Source of the DNA: Bacteroidales bacterium
Lineage (GTDB): Bacteria; Bacteroidota; Bacteroidia; Bacteroidales; F082
Length of the DNA: 64,000 nt
Assembly: GCA_021647205.1 (NCBI GenBank)
Contig: JAKIVD010000005.1
Coordinates: forward strand, 62,001 to 126,000
Reading direction: 5' to 3'
The notes beneath the pieces were generated by a model. It made no database searches. It was not told the DNA's origin and saw only the letters and a list, made by a program, of their open reading frames with translations. This document shows, piece after piece, positions 44,685-54,084 of the stretch (the first letter of the stretch is position 1; each line of letters starts with the position of its first letter). The translations under genes and the position numbers were made by a program.

Positions 44685-45659
44685 TTATTTCTTGATGAAT
44701 TTTGAAGTCTGGACACCAGTCTTATTGTAAAGGCTGATGATATAAACCCCGCTTTTAAGTTCTGATAAATTCATTGATACCCTTTCGGTGTCAACAATAA
44801 AGGTACGAACAAGCTTACCGCTAATATCGTAAATATCAATTTTATTTACGTCTTCAACACCACTGATGTTCAGGCTGCTGACAACCGGGTTTGGATACAT
44901 GTCATAAGTAAACTCGACTTTTGTATCAAAAATCCCGGCATTAATATCACCCCAAAGATCGTCAACTGTTTTGTCGGCAGTGTCAACAGCAACTACACGG
45001 TTGTCGCCGCCGTCCCATTCGCCGCCACCCCAGTCAGGGTTATTGTCAACAATGCGGAAATACTTGTATTGCCATTCTCCCGGGTACATCAGAACCTGAG
45101 TTGTGTATGTCATTGATCCTTCCTCGATAGGTGAAAGCATCAGTTCCGGAATGCTTCCCGGAATCATCCAGCCGGCAAAATCCCCGGTCATAAAAACTTT
45201 ATCAGCTGCCGGGTCAAATGGATCGGCAGGGGTCATGTCAACCTGGAAAGTAATCCAATAAGGCTTGTTGGCCCAGACGTTTGCAAAGGTAAGGTTGTCC
45301 AGTAAAAGAATTGTAACACGGTTTGGATCGCCATTCCATTCGCCATTTTCCCAACTTGCTTCACCGTTAATTACCCTAAAATATTTGTACTGAACCTGGC
45401 CTGAATCAGCCAACAATGTAATCGAATAAATCATCGGATCGGTATCTGTCGGAGTCATCTTAAATGTCTCGTCGGTACCGGGTTCTGCCCAACCGGCAAA
45501 ACTACCGGAAACATACACTTCATCTGTTGCCGGATCAAAAGGATCGGCATTGGTCATGTCAACCGTAAAGGTAACATTGAACTGTGTTTGTGCCATCAGC
45601 AATGTGCCCATTGCCATGAACAATAACAAAGCACTAAATTTGAAAGTAGATTTTCTCAT
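44685..45659 (-). CDS. T9SS type A protein with two glucan-binding-like modules
   Basis: 324-aa exported protein. Signal peptide ends near LLMAQ. Two tandem modules of about 110 residues, each starting with FxVDMTxADPFDPAxDxVxxxGxFAGW and containing QYKYFR then a GGxNRV-like end, resemble CBM20/CBM48 starch-binding folds. The last 80 residues are a T9SS domain (YPNPVVSSLNISG). No catalytic domain. It probably plays the SusF/SusE-like glucan-holding role at the surface, last gene of the susCDE transcript. Confidence 0.78.
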   Translation of the reverse strand: MRKSTFKFSALLLFMAMGTLLMAQTQFNVTFTVDMTNADPFDPATDEVYVSGSFAGWAEPGTDETFKMTPTDTDPMIYSITLLADSGQVQYKYFRVINGEASWENGEWNGDPNRVTILLLDNLTFANVWANKPYWITFQVDMTPADPFDPAADKVFMTGDFAGWMIPGSIPELMLSPIEEGSMTYTTQVLMYPGEWQYKYFRIVDNNPDWGGGEWDGGDNRVVAVDTADKTVDDLWGDINAGIFDTKVEFTYDMYPNPVVSSLNISGVEDVNKIDIYDISGKLVRTFIVDTERVSMNLSELKSGVYIISLYNKTGVQTSKFIKK

Positions 45660-45950
45660 AATGAATGTAATTTAATTAAACAATTTTTTTATTTGATAAG
45701 GTGTTTTTCTTTGCTAAGAGGCTGTAAATATAATAAAAACCGCAATAAGTCAAATTTGTCAAATCGGGCTGCCTGCCAGCCCTTATTTATTTCGGCCTAA
45801 TATTCAGCCTGTTGCATTTAAGCAGAAACTATAATTTATTTGTTAAAAAAATATAATTGATGCAAACCTTGTCGGCTGCCAACCGGTAGCAGGCAAGGAG
45901 CAATTACAGGCTGATTCTTTATTCCATATTTCCGGTTGTTGCCGCGCATT

Positions 45951-47042
45951 TTATTTCCCGCTCAATTCGTAAGTAGGTTCGGGGGTTGTAAACCTGAGGA
46001 TGAAGGTCAACGTGCCCCCATCAGGAATCGGGATGTCGGCACCACCGGGGACCAGCGTTCCGTCATCCGGATCTTTTGCACCAAGATTCACATCCCATCC
46101 ATCATTGGCCCTGTATTTAAACCGCTGGTTTTCGGCTGCAGGGATATTCTCTACAGTAACCCATAAATATTGGTTATCGGCATCCCAGATCATGTTAATG
46201 TCTTCTGACCAGCCCAGCCATTCACCGATAACGCCCCAGTTTTGCAGTTCATAAGTCCAACTCAGGTTTTCAATATCAACTTCCACATAATACCCACCCG
46301 AATCGGGAACTGTTAAATTTCCTGCTCCGGGATCGGTATCTAATTCACCAGGGTTGGCACCGTTACCGTAATTGGTGTGTTCCCAGTCAGGATCAGAAGT
46401 AAACTTAAATTCGTAGGTGCCGCCTGCCGGGAAATAAATGTACCCGGTGTAGATGCCATCACCGTCAAAATCGTAAATATTTGGCGCTTCAGCGGGGTTC
46501 CATCCCTGGTAATCGCCAGGTACCCATAGCTTTGCATATTCGGCCGGGCCACCACTTTCGTAAGGGGTGAAAGTCGAATTTGTTTCTTCCGAATCCAACA
46601 TGGATCCGGTGATCACTGCGCCGTCATCATAGGATTTGAGTGAAGCCACAACCCTGAATTTTACGCTGCCGGCCACATCAACCTCAAGTCCCAAAGTTAC
46701 AAGTGATTTATTCAGGTCGCCATAGGTTGTGGTATAAGTTGTTTCAGAAGTGCTTACAATTTTCTTTGCCGTCTCGAAACTACTGTCGGCCTGCGCCATT
46801 TGCAACAAATAGGAAGTTGCTGCCAGGTCGGTCAGGTTGTATTCCGCTGCAGACCACGAAAATGTAATTGTTGAATCAGCATTTTCTTTGGAAAAGACAA
46901 ATGCTGAGCCATTCGCAGGACTGGTGATGGCTGGTTTTACAGCCAGGCTCATATCTAATTGAGGATCTGTCTCCACTTTTTTACAGGCGTCTGTCAGTAT
47001 GATTCCCGAAAGCAGGAATAATATAAATACTATTTTTTTCAT
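45951..47042 (-). CDS. SusE-like starch-binding outer membrane lipoprotein
   Basis: 363 aa. Lipoprotein signal with C20 after GIILTDA. N-terminal SusE-type Ig domain (AITSPANGSAFVFS ... TITFSW), followed by two CBM-like units, LWVPGDYQGWNP with YEFKFTSDPDWEH, and GVIGEWLGWSED with NQRFKYRANDGWDVN. It should hold alpha-glucan at the cell surface. The gene starts 21 nt after susD ends, in one operon. Confidence 0.88.
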   Translation of the reverse strand: MKKIVFILFLLSGIILTDACKKVETDPQLDMSLAVKPAITSPANGSAFVFSKENADSTITFSWSAAEYNLTDLAATSYLLQMAQADSSFETAKKIVSTSETTYTTTYGDLNKSLVTLGLEVDVAGSVKFRVVASLKSYDDGAVITGSMLDSEETNSTFTPYESGGPAEYAKLWVPGDYQGWNPAEAPNIYDFDGDGIYTGYIYFPAGGTYEFKFTSDPDWEHTNYGNGANPGELDTDPGAGNLTVPDSGGYYVEVDIENLSWTYELQNWGVIGEWLGWSEDINMIWDADNQYLWVTVENIPAAENQRFKYRANDGWDVNLGAKDPDDGTLVPGGADIPIPDGGTLTFILRFTTPEPTYELSGK

Positions 47043-47063
47043 TTTTCTAATATTTTCATTTTT

Positions 47064-48650
47064 CTAATAACCGGTATTCTGAACAAGGTTCGGGTTGGCA
47101 TTGATGTCAGGGTCAGGAATGGGGAAGATGTCATATTTACCATCTGTAGCCGTTCCGAGTGCTGTGTTTCCCTTCCATGGCCATAGATAAGCAGCACCTG
47201 AAAACTTACCGAACCTTACAAGGTCAGTTCGGCGGTGGCCTTCCCAAAACAGTTCTCGTGCCCTTTCATCAAGGATAAAATCAAGTGTCAGGTCTGCCGA
47301 AGTAATATTTCCGCCGGTATTTCCATACGCCCTGGTCCTTAGTTGATTGATATATTCAACAGCTGTGGCCTGGTTTCCGCCACCGCCTCTTAATACGGCC
47401 TCGGCATACATCAGGTAAGCATCGGCCAGCCTGAACATGGGAAAATCGGTATCAGGAAAGGTCAGGTCCTGCCCGGTCAACCCATCCGACGTAATATTTT
47501 TAAATTTAGTGATGGCATAACCATCCTGAAAATTACCAATATCCTGAATTTCTTTTGTTTGGCCTTCGGTAAAAAACATGGCACGGCTGTCAGCATCACC
47601 AGTTTCGTCAGGAAACTTATCGACAAAAGCGCTGGTTGTGCGTGTTCCGCCCCAGCCGCCGTCAATACCATAATCACCGGGCGTCATATCGCCACCAACT
47701 GCGGCATGGATAATGAAAGTGGTGCCTCCCCAGGTTTGGGTGTTCAATCCGTCGAAGGCAATCGGGAAAATCACTTCGGGTGATTTGTCGTTGTCAGCCA
47801 GGAAGATATTTTGGTAAACCGGGTCGATACTGTAACCCGAGTTGATGACTTTCAGGCTGTATTCCAATGCCTTGTCGTAGCTTGCCGTACCGGTATACAC
47901 TTCGGCATTCAGGTAAATATTTGCCAGGAGCATCCAAACGGCAGCTTTGTCGGCCCGTGCATATTCATTTGACATGGGGTCCATCATCTGGCTTTCAATC
48001 TGGAGGAGTTCATCTTCAATATAATTAAAGAGGTCGGCCCTCAAAATTTGCTTTGGAAAAAATGCACCTACAGGATCGTTTTCGGTTACGAAAGGAACAT
48101 TGCCAAACAAATCCATGGCATGCCAATAGCTGAGTGCCCTCAGGAAACGGGCTTCGGCACGAAAAAACTTTACGTCATCCCTTAATTGCCCCTGAACACC
48201 GCGTTCATCCAGCTTCGTGTCGCTGGTTTCGCGGATGTACTCGTTACAGGCAGTTACCTGATAAAAAATCCTGTAATAAAAAGCGGCGATAAACACATCG
48301 CTGGCGCCCCACGATTGACCGTGGAAGTTTTTAATGGTCTGGTCGTTCCAGCCAATTACGGCTTCGTCGGTAGTCAGTTCCTGATGGTACCAGTAACCGC
48401 GCAGGTACTGTCCGAAACCCTCGTCAATACCACTGATGTCAGGCTTACCTGCCGGGCCTTCCTGTCCTGAAACAGCCAGGCCGGCATAGAGTTTCGCCAG
48501 AACGGCCTTATAAGATGCCGGATCATCAAAAACTTCTGCTGCTGTAACTTCATCAGGGTCGATGGGCCTGGTATCGAGATCTTTGATACAGCTTGTTGTC
48601 AAAACCGTAAAAGCTGTAATTGCGAGAAAGCTATTTAAAATCTTTTTCAT
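47064..48650 (-). CDS. susD: SusD/RagB-family nutrient-binding lipoprotein
   Basis: 528-aa outer membrane lipoprotein (C21 after VLTTS) that forms a lid on the SusC transporter. Helical TPR-type scaffold, FFRAEARFLRALSYWHAMDLFGNVPFVTE block and C-terminal LFWEGHRRTDLVRFGKF are typical. In this locus the ligand is expected to be starch-derived oligosaccharides. Confidence 0.94.
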   Translation of the reverse strand: MKKILNSFLAITAFTVLTTSCIKDLDTRPIDPDEVTAAEVFDDPASYKAVLAKLYAGLAVSGQEGPAGKPDISGIDEGFGQYLRGYWYHQELTTDEAVIGWNDQTIKNFHGQSWGASDVFIAAFYYRIFYQVTACNEYIRETSDTKLDERGVQGQLRDDVKFFRAEARFLRALSYWHAMDLFGNVPFVTENDPVGAFFPKQILRADLFNYIEDELLQIESQMMDPMSNEYARADKAAVWMLLANIYLNAEVYTGTASYDKALEYSLKVINSGYSIDPVYQNIFLADNDKSPEVIFPIAFDGLNTQTWGGTTFIIHAAVGGDMTPGDYGIDGGWGGTRTTSAFVDKFPDETGDADSRAMFFTEGQTKEIQDIGNFQDGYAITKFKNITSDGLTGQDLTFPDTDFPMFRLADAYLMYAEAVLRGGGGNQATAVEYINQLRTRAYGNTGGNITSADLTLDFILDERARELFWEGHRRTDLVRFGKFSGAAYLWPWKGNTALGTATDGKYDIFPIPDPDINANPNLVQNTGY

Positions 48651-48673
48651 GATATTTTCAATTAATAGTACGA

Positions 48674-51600
48674 TTAAAACACAAGGTTAACACCCACAAC
48701 ATAAGCACGCGGGCGCGGATAGATATTGTTGTCAATACCATTGAATATCTCCGGGTCAAGACCTGCGTAATTGGTAATGGTAAAGGCATTGTTTACCGTT
48801 CCCGAAATACGGAGGCTCACCCTGCCGCCATTGATGTTGGCAAACAGGTAACTCAGGGAGAGGTAATCCATGCGGAAAAACGAAGCTTCCTGAACGTAAT
48901 AGTCTGACAAATAGCGCGGACTCTGGAAATTCGTTTCATATACGTTGCTTGTGATATTGCTCAAATAAGGCCCTTCGGCACGGTACAACCTTTCGTATAC
49001 CCCGTTTTCAGAAGCTACATTATTATAGACATAATTACCGAAATTGGCCCGGCCGCTAAAAGAGAAGTCCCAGTTTTTATAGCGCAGTTTCGAATTGATT
49101 CCGAAGTAAAACTTTGCCGTTGGGTCCTGAAAATGGTACCTGTCGGCATCCGTTATCACCCCGTCCCCGTTACGGTCAACATAAAGCCCTTCAATCGGTT
49201 TACCATCGGTGCCATACACCTGCTCAAACACAAAGAAGGAGTTGATTGGGTGGCCTACACTTTGTATTTGGATTTTGTTGCCCACACCACCTGAAATATT
49301 ACCGGTGGGGTCGCCCAGGTAATCCGGATCATCAGATGCAGTCAGTTTGGTAATCTTATTGTCGTTGTAGGTCGCATTCAACCCTATGTCCCAATACCAG
49401 TTTTCGGTTACTACGGGACGGGTCATAATTGAGAACTCAACCCCTTTGTTTTCCATTGTCCCAATATTGGTCAACAGGTAGTTCGTCAGATTTGAACCTG
49501 CCGGGACGGGGGTAAAATTAATCAGGTCTTTGGTTTTCCGCTTATAAAAGTCGATGGATCCATAGAACCTGTCGTCGGCAAAACCGTAATCCAGGGCAAT
49601 ATTCCAGGTTTCGGTTTCTTCCCATTTAATATTTCCGTCGTAACCTTCGGCACGCAATGTCTGGTAATACTTCGGATTCCCGTTTTCGTCGTAACCAAAC
49701 TGGTAATTGGCAGTTGGCTGACTGGCCGTGTACCTGGGGAGATACGGGTAGTCGTTGCCTTCTTGCAATGCCTGTTGTCCTGTGATGCCCCAGCCCAACC
49801 TGAGCTTAAGCTGGGAGATTACTTTGGAATCCCGCAGCCATTTTTCTTCATTAATCTTCCATCCCAGTGCAACTGACGGGAACAAACCCCAGCGGTTGTC
49901 GGGAGAGAAGCGCGAGGTACCGTCCTGGCGAACCGTAGCCGTCAACATATAACGGTTGCCATAGGTGTAGTTGAAACGACCGTAGAATGAGACCAGGTAA
50001 TACTCGGTGCGGTCATCAAATATTCTTTGGATCAAAGTATCGCTTGGCCGGTGCGGGATGTTGCGGTTGTCGCTGTATTGCGTCCTTTTGAAATGCTGCC
50101 ATGAGTAGCCCCCCATCACGACAAAATGGCTTTTGATCGACTCGACAGACTTGTCATAGGTCACATAAAAATCAAGCAGGTCATTTTTTCTTTGCTGATC
50201 ATAAACATTATTGACGCCACCGCCATTCTTTAAATCATATTCCCAGGCTGCAAAGTAAGGAACATATACGCTACCATCGCTCCAGGAACGATCGGTCCCG
50301 AGATTTAAGGTCAACCTCAGTTCAGGCAAAGCATGTAATTTATAATCAAGTTTTATGTTTCCAACAAAAGTGGTAACATTGGATTTATCTTTACGCAAAT
50401 TCAGCAGTGCAACCGGATTGGTTGTGCCCAGCGCAACCGGTGCGCCGCCATCCTGTAGCCAGGCATAATAACCACCGTAGTCTGTTGTATCGTACTGGCC
50501 TTCCTGATCAGGTACCGGGATGGTATAAACCGAGTCGTTGGTAATGGGTTTCGTGGGATCGAACTGGAGGGCCCCGCCAATGGCGCCACGGTCGGCAAAT
50601 TTGTTGTTGATGTAACCAAACTGCCCGTTCAGGCTTATCGTAAGGTGGTCGTCTAAAAACCGTGGATCAAGTGAAAACCCGCCTGTAAAGCGCGAAAAAT
50701 TATCGTTCAGCAAAATGCCGTCCTGATTGGTGTAACCCAGCGAAACCCGGTAGGGCATGTTTTTAGCAGCACCTTTGGCACTCAGGTAGTGGTCCTGTCC
50801 GAAAGCGGGTTTAAAGATTTCATCCTGCCAGTTGGTACTGATGTTTTTGTCATCCAATAAACTGAGGGCCGATCCGGAAATACGCCCTTCTTCCACTCCT
50901 CTGTTCAATTCGGCACGGAATTGGCCGGCATCCAGTACACCGACAGTCCGGGTGGGAGTAAAGAGCGAAAATTTGCCATCGTAAGTAAACTGAAGCGGTT
51001 GCCCGATTTTACCTTTTTTGGTAGTAATAATAATGACACCGTTCGAGGCCCTTGAACCGTAAATAGCAGTGGCCGAGGCATCTTTCAAGATATTGAAGGA
51101 TTCGATGTCATTTGGGTTGATGGTGTTCAACGGGTTTCTTGCCCCGCTGATTCCGTCGCTGTTCATCGCCACACCATCGATTACGATCAGGGGATCGTTC
51201 AGCGCGTTGAGCGAAGCGCCACCCCGGATACGGATTGTAGAACCTTCGCCTGGTGCACCGCCACCGCTGACAACCTGCACACCGGCCACTTTTCCTGCAA
51301 TCAGGTTCGTGGCCGAAGTAATTTGCCCCTGGTTAAACTCTTTCGATGAAATGGCGGTTACCGCTCCGGTAGCATCGTCTTTCTTCTGCGTTCCGTAGCC
51401 GATAATCAACACTTCATCCAAGCCCATGGATTCACTCTCCATACCGATATTTACCGTAGTGCCCGGTTCAACCACCATCTCTTGTGGCATGTATCCGACA
51501 TAGGAAAACACCAGGGTTGTCTTGGGCTCCACCTGAATGGAAAAAGTACCATCAATATTCGTGGATGTTCCGGTTGTGGTACCCTTAATAACGACAGTTG

Positions 51601-51736
51601 CCCCCGGTAGTGTTGTCCCGTCGTGCACATCAAATATTTTTCCGGTAACCTCTCCGGATTGCGCAAGTAACGAAACGGAACCCCACAGTAACAATGCCGT
51701 TAGCAACATCAATTTTGCGGATAGAAGTTTAAGCAT
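48674..51736 (-). CDS. susC: SusC-family TonB-dependent outer membrane transporter
   Basis: 1020 aa. Signal peptide ends LLAQ. The carboxypeptidase-like domain (GEVTGKIFDVHDGTTLPGATVVIKG) is followed by a plug domain with VDEVLIIGYGTQKK-like TonB region and the RIRGGASLNALNDPLIVIDGV block. The 22-stranded barrel ends in YVVGVNLVF with terminal Phe. It imports maltooligosaccharides with SusD. First gene of the operon. Confidence 0.95.
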   Translation of the reverse strand: MLKLLSAKLMLLTALLLWGSVSLLAQSGEVTGKIFDVHDGTTLPGATVVIKGTTTGTSTNIDGTFSIQVEPKTTLVFSYVGYMPQEMVVEPGTTVNIGMESESMGLDEVLIIGYGTQKKDDATGAVTAISSKEFNQGQITSATNLIAGKVAGVQVVSGGGAPGEGSTIRIRGGASLNALNDPLIVIDGVAMNSDGISGARNPLNTINPNDIESFNILKDASATAIYGSRASNGVIIITTKKGKIGQPLQFTYDGKFSLFTPTRTVGVLDAGQFRAELNRGVEEGRISGSALSLLDDKNISTNWQDEIFKPAFGQDHYLSAKGAAKNMPYRVSLGYTNQDGILLNDNFSRFTGGFSLDPRFLDDHLTISLNGQFGYINNKFADRGAIGGALQFDPTKPITNDSVYTIPVPDQEGQYDTTDYGGYYAWLQDGGAPVALGTTNPVALLNLRKDKSNVTTFVGNIKLDYKLHALPELRLTLNLGTDRSWSDGSVYVPYFAAWEYDLKNGGGVNNVYDQQRKNDLLDFYVTYDKSVESIKSHFVVMGGYSWQHFKRTQYSDNRNIPHRPSDTLIQRIFDDRTEYYLVSFYGRFNYTYGNRYMLTATVRQDGTSRFSPDNRWGLFPSVALGWKINEEKWLRDSKVISQLKLRLGWGITGQQALQEGNDYPYLPRYTASQPTANYQFGYDENGNPKYYQTLRAEGYDGNIKWEETETWNIALDYGFADDRFYGSIDFYKRKTKDLINFTPVPAGSNLTNYLLTNIGTMENKGVEFSIMTRPVVTENWYWDIGLNATYNDNKITKLTASDDPDYLGDPTGNISGGVGNKIQIQSVGHPINSFFVFEQVYGTDGKPIEGLYVDRNGDGVITDADRYHFQDPTAKFYFGINSKLRYKNWDFSFSGRANFGNYVYNNVASENGVYERLYRAEGPYLSNITSNVYETNFQSPRYLSDYYVQEASFFRMDYLSLSYLFANINGGRVSLRISGTVNNAFTITNYAGLDPEIFNGIDNNIYPRPRAYVVGVNLVF

Positions 51737-51811
51737 AATTTTAATTGTTTGGTTTATCGAAATTCAATATCTTCACCTTTAATTACTGTTCACTGTTTTC
51801 TTAATACGTAT

Positions 51812-51819
51812 CAAAAGTA
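51812..51819 (-). promoter_or_regulatory. -7 promoter element of susC
   Basis: Minus-strand TACTTTTG matches TAnnTTTG, leaving a leader of about 70 nt to the susC ATG. No -33 TTG stands at the usual distance, which would suit an activated promoter. Confidence 0.4.
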
Positions 51820-51840
51820 TATATTTCATCAATACCTTAA

Positions 51841-51857
51841 TTTTTGTTAAACAAAAA
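51841..51857. promoter_or_regulatory. Perfect palindrome near the susC -33 region
   Basis: TTTTTGTT-A-AACAAAAA, 17 nt, begins 21 nt upstream of the -7 element, so it covers where the -33 contact should be. A protein-binding site is possible; the AT-rich sequence keeps confidence low. Confidence 0.35.
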
Positions 51858-51987
51858 TGCAGGCAGCCTCCCGGGGAGGGTCTTTTAAAGCACAACGTAC
51901 TTATCTGAATAAATGAGTGTTACAAGTAACAACATTTGTTTTTCGGACGGATGAATAAAATTCTTTTTTGCAAAACAACTTTTGAGC

Positions 51988-51999
51988 GCAATCGTTTTA
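51988..51999. promoter_or_regulatory. LacI-type operator candidate upstream of susC
   Basis: GCAATCGTTTTA, complement TAAAACGATTGC, shares the AAACGATTG core with the sites at 44586 and 53238. Confidence 0.45.
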
Positions 52000-52027
52000 A
52001 ATCACAGTTTTCCAGTGGATTTCATTG

Positions 52028-52041
52028 TGAAAGCGCTTCCA
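52028..52041. promoter_or_regulatory. cre-like LacI-family operator
   Basis: TGAAAGCGCTTCCA fits the 14-nt catabolite-responsive-element pattern TGWAARCGYTWNCW at every position. It lies between the LacI gene and susC. Confidence 0.5.
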
Positions 52042-52149
52042 ATAAAAAAAGTTCTCTCATCAACATCTTCCTCTTCACTACCGCTTTATCCGGCAGGAGG
52101 TTCAATACTTAAACAGGTTTCTGGTAAGGGTGTTTCAGAATACTTCCCG

Positions 52150-53157
52150 TTAACTCGAAGCCCGGACGATTAATTCTGTTTTCAACGTATGCCTTTCAGG
52201 TTCATAATCAAAGCTATCGGCTTTTATCCGCCGGAGGAGAATCTCCGTGGCTTTTTTGCCCAAATCGTAGCCAAACTGATCCACCGAACTCAGCTCAGGT
52301 TCGCAGATGGAAGAACTCCGGCTGTTCTCGAACCCCACTATTCTCAGTTCATCCGGGACATTTATTCCCAACTTCCGGGCTGTTTTCATCACAGCGATGG
52401 CCGTCAGGTCATTCACCGCAAACACACCATCGGGACGGTTAAGCTTTTTCAGTACACCGCGAGAGATTTTAACAGCAGAGTCAAAGGTATCGCAGGCATA
52501 AACCAGATCGTTGGTAAATGTGAAGCCGTTTTTTTCCAGTGCATCTTTGTAACCTTTCAGCCTGTTCATTCCGAGCAGCAGGTGCTGGGGGGCCGAATAA
52601 AAGGCAATACGCTGACAACCCCTCTCAATCAGATGGCTGACCGCCTTGAAAGCACCGGAATAATCATCAACCATCACACTGTCAGCATGAAATTGGTGGA
52701 GTACCCTGTCATAAAAAACCAGCGGTATCTCGTTGTCGATGAGTTGCTGGAAATGAGAAAAGTCCTGTGTCTCTTTGGAGAAAGAAGCCAGTACACCATC
52801 TACACGGTTGGCAAGCAGGGTTTGGGTGTTGAGCACCTCCCTCAGATAAGATTCATTGGACTGAACCACCAGAACATTGAAATTGTTCTGGTAAGCCACC
52901 TCTTCGATACCGTTGATAATTGTTGAAAAAAAATAGTGCTGTACTTCGGGAACGACCAGCCCGATAGTGTTGGTACGGCTGTGCTTGAGGTTCAGGGCAA
53001 TAAGGTTTGGCTGGTAGCCCAGTATTCTTGCCAGTTCCTGGACAGCTTCACGCGTCTTAATGCTGATATCAGGATGGTTCTGCAAAGCCCTGGAAACAGT
53101 TGATGTGGAAATGCCCAGTTTCTCAGCAATATCTTTTAAGGTAATTTGTTTTTTCAT
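52150..53157 (-). CDS. LacI-family transcriptional regulator of the glucan locus
   Basis: 335 aa. N-terminal HTH ITLKDIAEKLGISTSTVSRALQNHPDIS with hinge helix NLIALNLKHSRTNTIGLVVP, then a periplasmic-binding-protein-like sensor domain. Placed directly upstream of susC and on the same strand, it most likely senses maltose or a maltooligosaccharide and controls the surrounding genes. Operator candidates lie ahead of its own gene, the amylase gene, the GH13 pair and susC. Bacteroides instead uses the SusR hybrid-type activator, so this locus is controlled differently. Confidence 0.9.
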   Translation of the reverse strand: MKKQITLKDIAEKLGISTSTVSRALQNHPDISIKTREAVQELARILGYQPNLIALNLKHSRTNTIGLVVPEVQHYFFSTIINGIEEVAYQNNFNVLVVQSNESYLREVLNTQTLLANRVDGVLASFSKETQDFSHFQQLIDNEIPLVFYDRVLHQFHADSVMVDDYSGAFKAVSHLIERGCQRIAFYSAPQHLLLGMNRLKGYKDALEKNGFTFTNDLVYACDTFDSAVKISRGVLKKLNRPDGVFAVNDLTAIAVMKTARKLGINVPDELRIVGFENSRSSSICEPELSSVDQFGYDLGKKATEILLRRIKADSFDYEPERHTLKTELIVRASS

Positions 53158-53187
53158 CTAATTTGTGCACCTCCGTTTCCCGGGAGC

Positions 53188-53195
53188 CAAAGTTA
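53188..53195 (-). promoter_or_regulatory. -7 promoter element of the LacI gene
   Basis: Minus-strand TAACTTTG, 30 nt before the ATG. A TTTG lies only 12 nt further upstream, shorter than usual. Confidence 0.4.
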
Positions 53196-53237
53196 AGGTT
53201 TTTCATACAAAGGGCGAATGTATGCAAATGTAGTGCC

Positions 53238-53254
53238 GCTTTTACAATCGTTTG
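53238..53254. promoter_or_regulatory. LacI-type operator candidate upstream of the LacI gene
   Basis: Minus strand reads CAAACGATTGTAAAAGC, nearly identical to the site ahead of the amylase gene, about 80-97 nt upstream of the regulator ATG. This would allow autoregulation. Confidence 0.5.
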
Positions 53255-53336
53255 CGGACTTCTGTTTATTTGTTATTTCGACCCGTCCCGGGCGGAGAGA
53301 GATGACAGCCGGTTCCTTTAAGCCAAACCTGAAGGC

Positions 53337-53927
53337 CTATTCGACCAAATTAACACCAATGATTTTAATCCTCGGAGTCAACCATTGCCCTTCTGCATTT
53401 GATTGTTGAATCTTGCGGACCACATCCATTCCGTCAATGACTTTGCCAAAAGCGGCAAAGCCCTGTCCGTCGGAATTCCGGTTGCCTCCGTAATCCAACG
53501 AAGGCTGGTCGCCCACACAAATAAAAAACTCACAAGTTGCCGTACCGGGTTCGTTGCGGGCCATCGAAATCACGCCATCTTTGTGCAAAATACCAGTTGT
53601 TTTGGTGTTTTCGTGGGGAATGGGGGCAAGCATCTGTGGATGATTGTCTTCGTAGAGGCCACCCTGGATCACTTCAATTTTCACCTTGTTATCCGGTTGA
53701 TTATCCAGGCTTACCGTGCGGTAAAAGGTAGCATCATTCAAACGGCTCTCTTCAATGTATTTCAGAAAATTGGCGACCGTAAGGGGGGCTTTGTCAGGAT
53801 ACAATTCCAGGGTGATGTTGCCCAGTTCCGTTTTCATCAGCACTTTTGGATTGCTGGTTTGGGTACAACAACCCGAAAGTACAAGGGGGACAAGGAAAAG
53901 AAAGAAGAAATATTTTAAAGATTTCAT
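53337..53927 (-). CDS. Cyclophilin-type peptidyl-prolyl isomerase lipoprotein
   Basis: 196 aa. Lipoprotein signal with C20 (VPLVLSGC). The cyclophilin domain runs from LMKTELGNITLELYPDKAPLTVANFLKYI through VIQGGLYEDN, GVISMARNEPGTATCEFFICVGDQPSLDY and GFAAFGKVIDGMDVV. Extracytoplasmic folding helper. No functional link to the glucan genes on either side is evident. Confidence 0.92.
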   Translation of the reverse strand: MKSLKYFFFLFLVPLVLSGCCTQTSNPKVLMKTELGNITLELYPDKAPLTVANFLKYIEESRLNDATFYRTVSLDNQPDNKVKIEVIQGGLYEDNHPQMLAPIPHENTKTTGILHKDGVISMARNEPGTATCEFFICVGDQPSLDYGGNRNSDGQGFAAFGKVIDGMDVVRKIQQSNAEGQWLTPRIKIIGVNLVE

Positions 53928-54084
53928 GTGCTAAATTTAAGGTTTTTTTTGGATTGGCAACTTGCATTCTTTGTCAAAACGCTTTCAGGTGCAAGTACGC
54001 CGGGAGCTTTTCTTTTGCTATTCGGGATTTCAAACTCCGAATTCCAGGCATGCGAATTACAAACCCGGATGAGCACCGGGCACG

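Larger units (their letters stand above)
51737..52149. other. Regulatory region between the LacI gene and susC
   Basis: About 410 nt without a gene. It contains, reading toward susC, a cre-like operator (52028-52041), an AACGATTGC-type operator (51988-51999), a 17-nt palindrome (51841-51857) and a -7 element TACTTTTG (51812-51819, minus strand). Confidence 0.6.

Noticed and set aside
44462-44716. Upstream extension of the secreted amylase
   Set aside because: It would run through the sus-operon terminator and place 85 unlike residues before a clear signal peptide.
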